From Moheibacter sediminis (GTDB taxonomy: Bacteria; Bacteroidota; Bacteroidia; Flavobacteriales; Weeksellaceae): a DNA stretch of 64,000 bases. Positions within the stretch are counted from its first letter, which is position 1, and each line of letters starts with the position of its first letter. Positions 57,903 through 64,000 of the stretch are shown here, piece after piece. The stretch spans positions 310,001 to 374,000 of the forward strand of contig NZ_FWXS01000002.1 in NCBI RefSeq assembly GCF_900176425.1, in the 5' to 3' direction. Position numbers and translations under genes: made by a program. The notes beneath the pieces are model-generated. The model saw only the letters and a list, made by a program, of their open reading frames with translations. It did not search any database and was not told the origin of the DNA.

Positions 57903-58609
57903 AATTCGATTAATTCTTTGAGATTAATTGTTCCTTCATAAATTGCTTTACCAATGATTGCGCCTTCACACCCTAAGCTTTTTAATACATTCAGATCTTC
58001 TATTGTTGTAATTCCACCGCTTGCGATGAGGAAAATTTGGGTGTCAAATAAAATTTCTTTGTATAATTCTACAGAAGGACCGGAAAGCATTCCATCTTTT
58101 TCAATATCAGTGACAATACAGTATTTTATTTTATTTTTCTCATATTCCTGAATAAAATCAATTACATCCAAATCATTACTTTCAAGCCAGCCATGGGTTG
58201 CGATTTTTCTGTTCTTGCAATCAGCTCCTAAAATTATTTTATCTGTGCTAAATTGATTTATCCATTCTATCATCAATTCAGGATTTTGAACTGCAATGCT
58301 CCCTACCGTTATTTGTTTTGCCCCTGCATTAAAAGCAATTTCCACATCATTCAGAGATTTAATTCCTCCACCGAAATCTATTTGCAAATCAGTTTTGGAA
58401 GCCAAATTTTCTAAAACTTTTTGATTAATGATTTGCTTCGATTTGGCTCCATCCAAATCCACCAGATGCAGATATTTAATTCCAAAATCCTCAAACATTT
58501 TGGCTACTTCGAGTGGATTTTCATTATATATTTTTTGTGTTTTGTAATCACCTTTGGTCAAACGGACGCATTTTCCGTTGATGATATCTATTGCGGGAAT
58601 AATTCTCAT
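57896..58609 (-). CDS. hisA: Phosphoribosylformimino-5-aminoimidazole carboxamide ribotide isomerase
   Basis: 237 residues. [22 protein letters not shown], with the catalytic Asp in PAID and [11 protein letters not shown], phosphate loops [11 protein letters not shown] and [12 protein letters not shown], and [14 protein letters not shown]. It isomerises ProFAR in step 4. Overlaps hisH by 4 bp. Confidence 0.97.
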   Translation of the reverse strand: MRIIPAIDIINGKCVRLTKGDYKTQKIYNENPLEVAKMFEDFGIKYLHLVDLDGAKSKQIINQKVLENLASKTDLQIDFGGGIKSLNDVEIAFNAGAKQITVGSIAVQNPELMIEWINQFSTDKIILGADCKNRKIATHGWLESNDLDVIDFIQEYEKNKIKYCIVTDIEKDGMLSGPSVELYKEILFDTQIFLIASGGITTIEDLNVLKSLGCEGAIIGKAIYEGTINLKELIELC

Positions 58610-59184
58610 AATTGTAGAAAGTTTTTTAAAATTTGAAGTCCATTGTCTGCTGATTTTTCGGGGTGAAATTGCGTCGCATAAAAATTATCTTTTTGCAAAG
58701 CCGCACTGAACGTCAAAATATAATCTGTAAAAGCAGTAGAATTTTCACAGATTTCGGCATAATAACTGTGAACAAAATAGCAGTCATCTTCCAAGTTTAC
58801 GTTTTGAAATAATTCTCCATTGAGAAAGCTGAAATTATTCCAACCCATATGAGGAACGAGATTTTCAGTCGGAAACTTTTTAACTTTCGTTTTAAAGATT
58901 CCCAATCCTTTGGTATCTCCCTCTTCTGAATGTTCACACAAAAGCTGCATGCCCAAACAAATTCCCAAAACTGGATTTTGGAGAGATTTAATCACTTCAT
59001 CAATTCCTCTTTCTTTCAGATATTTCATGGCTGAAGCAGCTTCACCAACTCCCGGAAAAATCACTTTATCAGCTGATTTCAATAGTTTATCATCATCTGT
59101 TATGATTACTTCATAACCTAATTTTCTTACCGCATTTTCTACAGATTTCACATTTCCGGCATTGTATTTTAAAATGGCTATCAT
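58606..59184 (-). CDS. hisH: Imidazole glycerol phosphate synthase, glutaminase subunit
   Basis: 192 residues. Class I amidotransferase: nucleophile Cys in [18 protein letters not shown], oxyanion region [11 protein letters not shown], and His/Glu in [14 protein letters not shown]. It supplies ammonia to HisF. Overlaps hisB by 4 bp. Confidence 0.97.
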   Translation of the reverse strand: MIAILKYNAGNVKSVENAVRKLGYEVIITDDDKLLKSADKVIFPGVGEAASAMKYLKERGIDEVIKSLQNPVLGICLGMQLLCEHSEEGDTKGLGIFKTKVKKFPTENLVPHMGWNNFSFLNGELFQNVNLEDDCYFVHSYYAEICENSTAFTDYILTFSAALQKDNFYATQFHPEKSADNGLQILKNFLQL

Positions 59185-60272
59185 ATTATTCCTTTGGTAC
59201 TTGGGATGTTGTAATTTTCGGTTTTAGTGACAGCCATTTTAATGGCTTTTGCAAATGCTTTGAATATAGATTCTATTTTATGGTGCTCATTTTTACCTTC
59301 TGCTTTGATGTTCAAATTGCATTGTGCCTGATCACTAAAAGATTTGAAGAAATGAAAAAACATTTCTGTGGGCACATCCCCGATTTTTTCTCGCTTGAAA
59401 TCTACATCCCAAACAATCCAAGGACGTCCTCCAAAATCAAGTGCTACCTGCGCCAAACAATCATCCATCGGCAATAAAAACCCATAACGTTCGATTGCTT
59501 TTTTACTTCCTAAAGCCTGTAAAAAAGCATCTCCAAGTGCGAGTGCAGCATCTTCAACCGTGTGGTGTTCATCAATTTCCAAATCACCTTTTACTCTGAT
59601 ATTTAAATCCATATTTCCATGTTTAGAGATTTGTTCCAGCATGTGATCGAAAAATGGCAATCCGGTATCAATTGATGAATTTCCGTTTCCGTCTAAATTA
59701 ATTTCTACCGAAATATCTGTTTCCAAGGTTTTTCGTTTTTTAATTCCAATTCTTGGCAAAGCTTTTAAATGTTGATAGATTTCACTCCAATCCAGTGAAG
59801 TAAATGTTGCATCTGCAAGAAGCTCTTTATTGATAAGTATAGATTTAGTCCCAAGATTTTCAGCCAGTTGCATATCAGTTTTCCGATCACCAATTACATA
59901 AGAATTTTCCAAATCATAATCTCCGTAAATGTATTTTCCGAGCATCGAAATTCCGGGTTTTCTGGTTGGTTTGTTTTCATGTTCGAACGATGCATCAATA
60001 TAAATCTCAGAAAAGACAACACCTTCATTTTTTAAAGTTTCCAGAATGAAATTTTGCACCGGATGAAAAGTGTTTTCCGGAAACGAATCGGTTCCCAATC
60101 CATCTTGGTTGGTAACCATCACCAATTCAAAATCTAGTTCTTTGGAGATTTTGGACAGGTTACTAATCACTAGCGGGAGAAATTCCAGTTTTTCAAAACT
60201 GTCAATTTGAAAATCTTCAGGTTCTTTGATGATGGTACCGTCACGGTCTATGAATAATACTTTTTTAGCCAT
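59181..60272 (-). CDS. hisB: Bifunctional histidinol-phosphatase/imidazoleglycerol-phosphate dehydratase
   Basis: 363 residues from ATG 60272 ([13 protein letters not shown]); an alternative TTG two codons upstream adds only MT. The N-terminal HAD phosphatase (1-about 165) has [14 protein letters not shown] with the nucleophile Asp, VTNQDGLGT and [12 protein letters not shown]. The C-terminal dehydratase has [33 protein letters not shown] and [14 protein letters not shown], the metal-binding His repeats. Two steps in one chain, as in many Bacteroidota and enterobacteria. Overlaps hisC by 8 bp. Confidence 0.97.
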   Translation of the reverse strand: MAKKVLFIDRDGTIIKEPEDFQIDSFEKLEFLPLVISNLSKISKELDFELVMVTNQDGLGTDSFPENTFHPVQNFILETLKNEGVVFSEIYIDASFEHENKPTRKPGISMLGKYIYGDYDLENSYVIGDRKTDMQLAENLGTKSILINKELLADATFTSLDWSEIYQHLKALPRIGIKKRKTLETDISVEINLDGNGNSSIDTGLPFFDHMLEQISKHGNMDLNIRVKGDLEIDEHHTVEDAALALGDAFLQALGSKKAIERYGFLLPMDDCLAQVALDFGGRPWIVWDVDFKREKIGDVPTEMFFHFFKSFSDQAQCNLNIKAEGKNEHHKIESIFKAFAKAIKMAVTKTENYNIPSTKGII

Positions 60273-61302
60273 TGTCAATTACTTTTAACTCGGTTATTAA
60301 TTTTTGATTTTCTTCAGGAGTTCCTACTGTAATCCGTAAACATTTTGGTATTACAGAATTTCTGTTTCGAATTATGATTTGTTTTTCAATTAATTTTTTG
60401 TACAATTCATCTGCATTTTTCACTTCCATCAAAATAAAATTAGCATCCGTCGGATAAACCTTTTTCACTAAATTCAAATGGTTTAATTCATTTATCAGTT
60501 TCGTTCTTTCAAATAAAATTTCATTTAATTTTGAATTAAATTCTTCCTGCTGATTTAAATATTTCAAAGTCATTTCCTGATTGATTGAACTGATGTTGTA
60601 AGGAGATTTCACTTTATTGTAAAAAGCCAGAATTTCCTCATTCATATAAGCAACTCCTAATCGGATTCCCGCCAATCCCCAGGCTTTGCTGAGTGTTTGG
60701 CTCACTATCAGATTAGGATAAATATTTAATTTTTCAATGAAAGAATTTTGCGCTGCAAAATCAATATAAGCTTCATCGATTATTACAATTCCACTAAATT
60801 TTTGCAAAATGAATTCGATATCGTCCGTGTTCAAAAGATTGCCCGTGGGATTATTGGGCGAACAAATGAAAATCAATTTCAGGTTTTCATCTTTTAAACA
60901 ATTCTCTACAGTTTTTCTATCAATCTGAAAATTTTTATTCAAAGGAATCTGAATTAATTCCACTGCATTGATGTCTGCAGAAACCTGATACATACCATAG
61001 GTCGGAGCGAAAGTAAGTGCCGTGTCCTGATAAGGTTCACAAAAAATACGAAATGCCAAATCAATCACTTCATCACTTCCGTTTCCTATAAAAATCTGAT
61101 TGGATTTACATTTTTTTATCTCAGCTAATTTCTGTTTTAATTGGTTTTGATAAGGATCCGGATAACGATTGTAAATCCCGTAGGGGTTTTCATTTGCATC
61201 TAAAAAAATCCCCTCTTTCCCAACATATTCTTCTCTTGCACTTGAATAAGGAGAAAGTTCAAAAATATTTTTTCTGAGCAATCGTTTGATTTTACTATTC
61301 AT
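60265..61302 (-). CDS. hisC: Histidinol-phosphate aminotransferase
   Basis: 345 residues. PLP fold type I: the lysine in [31 protein letters not shown] at the N-terminus, [28 protein letters not shown] and [11 protein letters not shown]. It transaminates imidazole-acetol phosphate. Overlaps hisD by 8 bp. Confidence 0.97.
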   Translation of the reverse strand: MNSKIKRLLRKNIFELSPYSSAREEYVGKEGIFLDANENPYGIYNRYPDPYQNQLKQKLAEIKKCKSNQIFIGNGSDEVIDLAFRIFCEPYQDTALTFAPTYGMYQVSADINAVELIQIPLNKNFQIDRKTVENCLKDENLKLIFICSPNNPTGNLLNTDDIEFILQKFSGIVIIDEAYIDFAAQNSFIEKLNIYPNLIVSQTLSKAWGLAGIRLGVAYMNEEILAFYNKVKSPYNISSINQEMTLKYLNQQEEFNSKLNEILFERTKLINELNHLNLVKKVYPTDANFILMEVKNADELYKKLIEKQIIIRNRNSVIPKCLRITVGTPEENQKLITELKVIDNG

Positions 61303-62584
61303 TATTTATCTTTTTTAATCGAATTGAAACTGCATTTTTATGAGCTAATAATTGTTCTGCTTCTGCCATCACTTCGATAGTTTGTCCAATACTTTGAAGT
61401 CCTTCTTTTGTGATTTTTTGAAATGTAATTTTCTTCACAAAACTATCCAGAGAAACACCACTATGGCTTTTCGCATAACCATTTGTAGGAAGCGTGTGAT
61501 TGGTTCCGCTTGCGTAATCTCCAGCACTTTCGCAAGTATAATTTCCGAGGAAAACAGATCCTGCATTTTGTATTTGAGCAATGTAATTTTCAGCGTTTTC
61601 AATTGCTAAAATCAAATGCTCAGGAGCATATAAATTACTGAATTCAAAACATCTGTCAATTGAATCAAACACAACTACAAAACTATTTTCAATTGCTTTT
61701 TGTGCAATATTTTCTCGGGGTAAAATTTTCAATTGCCCGTTTAATGAATACTTAATTTTTTCAGGCATCGAAATGTCATCGGTTAATAAAATCACCTGAC
61801 TATCAGCTCCATGTTCTGCCTGAGAAAGTAAATCGGAAGCAATAAAATCTGCATCAGCATTTTCATCTGCAATCACTAAAACTTCGCTCGGTCCCGCAGG
61901 TAAGTCGATTGCAATCCCGTTTTTTTGTACCAATTCTTTTGCTTTGGTTACATACTGGTTTCCCGGACCGAATATTTTGTCAACTTTAGGAATGCATTCT
62001 GTTCCGTAAGCCATCGCTGCGATGGCTTGAGCTCCTCCAATTTTATAAATTTCTGTGATTCCTAAATTTGTTGCTGTGTATAAAATTGCAGGATTGATTT
62101 GTCCATTTTCGTCACATGGGGTGCAGAGAATGATTCTTTTACAACCTGCAATCTGGGCCGGAATCCCCAACATCAAAATTGTTGAAAATAGTGGAGCTGA
62201 ACCTCCGGGAATGTATAATCCTACATTTTCTATGGGTACAGATTTTCTCCAGCAACTTACGCCTTTCATCGTTTCAACTGATAATTCTGAATTTATTTGG
62301 GATAAATGAAATTTTTTAATATTTGCCGCTGCTATTGAAATTGCAGTTTTGAGTTCAGAATAAATTTTCCCTGATGCTGATTCAATTTCTGTTTGAGATA
62401 CTATTAAGTTTTCGAGATTTACTTTATCAAATTTCAATGCAAAATTTTTTAAGGCTTTGTCTCCACTTATTTTAACTTCATCAATTATTTGTTTAACTAA
62501 TTCTTCTAAGTTTTCTGAATCTAGAACTGGTCTTTTTACCAAATTATCCCATTCGGACTGAGGTGGATTTTTATATAATTTCAT
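61295..62584 (-). CDS. hisD: Histidinol dehydrogenase
   Basis: 429 residues. Zinc-dependent dehydrogenase motifs: VGLYIPGGSAPLFSTILMLG, KIFGPGNQYVTKAKELV, LPAGPSEVLVIADE, DLLSQAEHGADSQ, ASGTNHTLPTNGYAK. It oxidises histidinol twice to histidine. Preceded by a 17-bp gap after hisG. Confidence 0.97.
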   Translation of the reverse strand: MKLYKNPPQSEWDNLVKRPVLDSENLEELVKQIIDEVKISGDKALKNFALKFDKVNLENLIVSQTEIESASGKIYSELKTAISIAAANIKKFHLSQINSELSVETMKGVSCWRKSVPIENVGLYIPGGSAPLFSTILMLGIPAQIAGCKRIILCTPCDENGQINPAILYTATNLGITEIYKIGGAQAIAAMAYGTECIPKVDKIFGPGNQYVTKAKELVQKNGIAIDLPAGPSEVLVIADENADADFIASDLLSQAEHGADSQVILLTDDISMPEKIKYSLNGQLKILPRENIAQKAIENSFVVVFDSIDRCFEFSNLYAPEHLILAIENAENYIAQIQNAGSVFLGNYTCESAGDYASGTNHTLPTNGYAKSHSGVSLDSFVKKITFQKITKEGLQSIGQTIEVMAEAEQLLAHKNAVSIRLKKINNE

Positions 62585-62601
62585 TTCAATAAATTTTCAG
62601 A

Positions 62602-63459
62602 TTAAACAATCATTTTTTCGATTGGCACAACAAGAATCCCTTGCGCACCAGCCTCTTTTAGCTCGTCAATTACATCCCAAAATTTATCTTCACTGATTAC
62701 AGAATGTAAACTGCTCCAACCTTCTTGAGCCAAAGGAAGAATCGTAGGGCTGTTCATTCCCGGAAGAATTTTTTTAATTTTTTCTAATTTTTCATCCGGA
62801 GCATTGAGAAGTATGTATTTGTTTTCTTTTGCATTTCTGACGGAGCGGATTCGGAATAATAATTTCTCCAGAATTTGTTGTTTATTTACTTCTAAATCCG
62901 GGTTAGCAACCAAAATCGCCTGACTATCCATTACTTTTACGACTTCCTTCAATCCGTTTGAAAGCAAAGTACTTCCACTGCTTACGATATCACAAATTCC
63001 ATCAGAAAGACCAATTCCCGGAGCAATTTCAACACTTCCGGATATGATTTCAATGTTTGTGTGGATGTCATTATTTCGAAAAAAACCTGATAAGATATTT
63101 GGATAAGAAGTGGCAACGCGTTTGTTGTTGAAAAAACTTAGTCCTTGGTAATCAACATCCTTCGAAACAGCTAAACTTAGACGGCAGGCAGAAAATCCTA
63201 GTTTTTCAATTGAATTAATGTTTTTTAGACTTTCTGCAAATACATTTTCGCCTATGATTCCTATGTCAGCTACCTTTTGTTCCACATATTGAGGTATGTC
63301 ATCGTCTCTCAGAAAGAGTATTTCCAATGGAAAATTGGTAGATTCTGTAATTAATTTCCCACCGCCATTTGGGAATTTAATTCCGCATTCTTCTAATAAT
63401 TTGATTGATTTTTCGCTAAGCCTGCCATTTTTTTGAAGGGCAATTTTCAGTTTACTCAT
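62602..63459 (-). CDS. hisG: ATP phosphoribosyltransferase, long form
   Basis: 285 residues, so it includes the C-terminal ACT-like regulatory domain (LEKIKKILPGMNSPTILPL, WDVIDELKEAGAQGILV) that binds histidine for feedback inhibition. N-terminal catalytic part: MSKLKIALQKNGRLSEKS, FLRDDDIPQYVEQKVADIGIIG, and the PRPP-binding DGICDIVSSGSTLLSNGL. First committed enzyme of the pathway and first gene of hisG-D-C-B-H-A-F-IE. Its leader carries the attenuator described at 63502-63621. Confidence 0.97.
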   Translation of the reverse strand: MSKLKIALQKNGRLSEKSIKLLEECGIKFPNGGGKLITESTNFPLEILFLRDDDIPQYVEQKVADIGIIGENVFAESLKNINSIEKLGFSACRLSLAVSKDVDYQGLSFFNNKRVATSYPNILSGFFRNNDIHTNIEIISGSVEIAPGIGLSDGICDIVSSGSTLLSNGLKEVVKVMDSQAILVANPDLEVNKQQILEKLLFRIRSVRNAKENKYILLNAPDEKLEKIKKILPGMNSPTILPLAQEGWSSLHSVISEDKFWDVIDELKEAGAQGILVVPIEKMIV

Positions 63460-63501
63460 TGTTTTTTAATTAAATGTCTGAGTAAATCTGTGAAAAGTCT
63501 T

Positions 63502-63538
63502 AAAAGAAAAATCCCGTTTGATTTACTCAAACGGGATT
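63502..63538 (-). terminator. Attenuator terminator upstream of hisG
   Basis: Perfect 12-bp stem AATCCCGTTTGA/TCAAACGGGATT (63510-63521 with 63527-63538, 5-nt loop). On the minus strand it is followed by TTTTCTTTT. It is placed 30 bp after the leader peptide stop and 42 bp before the hisG ATG, as an attenuator requires. Confidence 0.88.
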
Positions 63539-63567
63539 AGATATTTTGAAGTTACAGCATATCCTTA

Positions 63568-63621
63568 TCAGCTCGCTTGAGGGCAAGTATGAAAATGATG
63601 ATGATGTAATTGAATTGACAT
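63568..63621 (-). CDS. hisL: His operon leader peptide
   Basis: Seventeen codons on the minus strand: MSIQLHHHHFHTCPQAS then TGA. Four consecutive His codons plus a fifth after Phe is far beyond chance in such a short frame. It is followed by a small stem at 63572-63587 (CTTGC/GCGAG on the minus strand) and by the terminator above. Ribosome stalling at the His codons when charged tRNA-His is scarce would favour read-through into hisG. The antiterminator pairing is not obvious by eye. Confidence 0.85.
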   Translation of the reverse strand: MSIQLHHHHFHTCPQAS

Positions 63622-63644
63622 TTTTTTGTGTTTTTTAACCAGCA

Positions 63645-63676
63645 CAAATTTATAGTTTATATTTTAATATGTGCAA
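63645..63676 (-). promoter_or_regulatory. Promoter of the his operon
   Basis: On the minus strand TTG (63676-63674) and TAAATTTG (63652-63645) are spaced by 21 bp, an exact fit to the Bacteroidota sigma-A pattern. The leader peptide ATG is 23 bp downstream of the -7 box. Confidence 0.78.
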
Positions 63677-63742
63677 TTAATTTATAATAAAAAAAAATCG
63701 GACCAAAAAAACTGATTAATCTATTTCAGTCATTTTTTTGAA

Positions 63743-64000
63743 TTATTCTATCTCAATCCCATATCTATAAAGCAATCCTGCCACTCCATGGATAGAAAAT
63801 TTAGCATATTTAATCTTGTTGCTTTCCGGATGGATTGAATAATTCTGAGCTGTTCTGAAATCGGATTTTTCCAAAGAAGTATTCTCAAAAATTGCTTCAG
63901 ATAGATTAGAATTGTCAAAGACAGACTGATTCAAATTACAATTAGAAAAATCAACTTCTTTCAATTCTGAATTTCGAAAAATTGTTTTTGGAATTTGTAA
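63743..64000 (-). CDS. Pentapeptide-repeat protein, N-terminus cut by window edge
   Basis: The frame stays open through the right edge, reading LQIPKTIFRNSELKEVDFSN. The pentapeptide A(D/N)Lxx pattern is visible in VDFSNCNLNQSVFDNSNLSEAIFENTSLEKSDF, followed by the C-terminal cap AQNYSIHPESNKIKYAKFS. A TTG inside the frame at 63964 is not the real start. Proteins like this form right-handed beta-helices; those with the IHPESNKIKKAKFS-type ending resemble the quinolone-resistance Qnr/McbG-like relatives, but function here is open. Confidence 0.8.
   Translation of the reverse strand, partial: LQIPKTIFRNSELKEVDFSNCNLNQSVFDNSNLSEAIFENTSLEKSDFRTAQNYSIHPESNKIKYAKFSIHGVAGLLYRYGIEIE

Noticed and set aside
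63461-63742. Free-standing small RNA between hisG and the pentapeptide gene
   Set aside because: The promoter, leader peptide and terminator are better explained together as a his attenuator; a terminated leader RNA would be its by-product.
1-64000. CRISPR array, insertion sequence, prophage, rRNA operon or integrated plasmid
   Set aside because: I found no regularly spaced direct repeats, transposase, integrase, phage structural gene or rRNA segment.

Overview
The window comes from the chromosome of an AT-rich member of the Bacteroidota, almost certainly a flavobacterium (class Flavobacteriia; a Weeksellaceae/Chryseobacterium-like relative is plausible, but genus cannot be fixed from this sequence). 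The evidence is: C-terminal sorting domains of the type IX secretion system (both type A and type B), SusC/TonB-style energisation genes (exbB-exbD-exbD-tonB), many lipoproteins, DUF4834-YfhO and CCC-motif/DUF2752 gene pairs, a compact his operon with hisB and hisIE fusions, promoters that fit the Bacteroidota pattern (-33 TTG, -7 TAnnTTTG), and almost no Shine-Dalgarno sequences. No phage, insertion sequence, rRNA or CRISPR array is visible; this is mostly core chromosome with some dispersed intergenic repeats.

Layout. 1-8.8 kb: an edge-truncated NTF2-like/serine-beta-lactamase protein, an HTH-membrane regulator with a DUF4256 gene, a divergent yceI/hxlR pair, an AHSA1/SRPBCC protein, a four-gene cluster (DCC thiol protein, TraB/GumN, M14 carboxypeptidase, small membrane protein), and a THUMP RNA methyltransferase. 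8.8-15.1 kb: two very long paralogous secreted proteins with type B T9SS sorting domains. 15.2-21.1 kb: ZIP metal transporter, dsbD-tilS, an FKBP-like lipoprotein, an S4 RNA-binding protein and aroK. 21.2-27.2 kb: two identical tRNA-Lys genes, then the complete four-gene ligase-associated DNA repair cluster (MBL exonuclease, ATP-dependent ligase, Lhr-type DEXH helicase, PdeM phosphoesterase).

27.4-39.4 kb: apt, a YciE-type ferritin-like protein, GNAT, S41 protease lipoprotein, a small lipoprotein behind a dispersed repeat, a YugP-type metalloprotease, hmgA, a TPR-DUF2752-CCC unit, a type A T9SS protein, an RsmB-like methyltransferase, a structured intergenic repeat, a D-2-hydroxyacid dehydrogenase and pyrD. 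39.5-42.4 kb: exbB-exbD-exbD-tonB. 42.7-46.7 kb: cobalamin adenosyltransferase, thiN, AI-2E transporter, pepD. 46.7-56.1 kb: DUF6263-DUF4834-YfhO-glycosyltransferase operon, an amino-acid permease and a Dcp-like M3 peptidase. 56.2-63.7 kb: a 55-residue membrane protein and the full histidine operon hisG-D-C-B-H-A-F-IE. The his operon is preceded by a His-rich leader peptide and an intrinsic terminator, the signature of transcription attenuation. The right edge cuts a pentapeptide-repeat gene.

The most notable items are the his leader/attenuator (63502-63621), a structured 84-bp intergenic element (37207-37290), a heptanucleotide tandem repeat inside a glycosyltransferase gene (47291-47318), the promoter-equipped 55-residue gene (56273-56440), and several genes whose -7 promoter box lies directly against the start codon, implying leaderless or nearly leaderless mRNAs.
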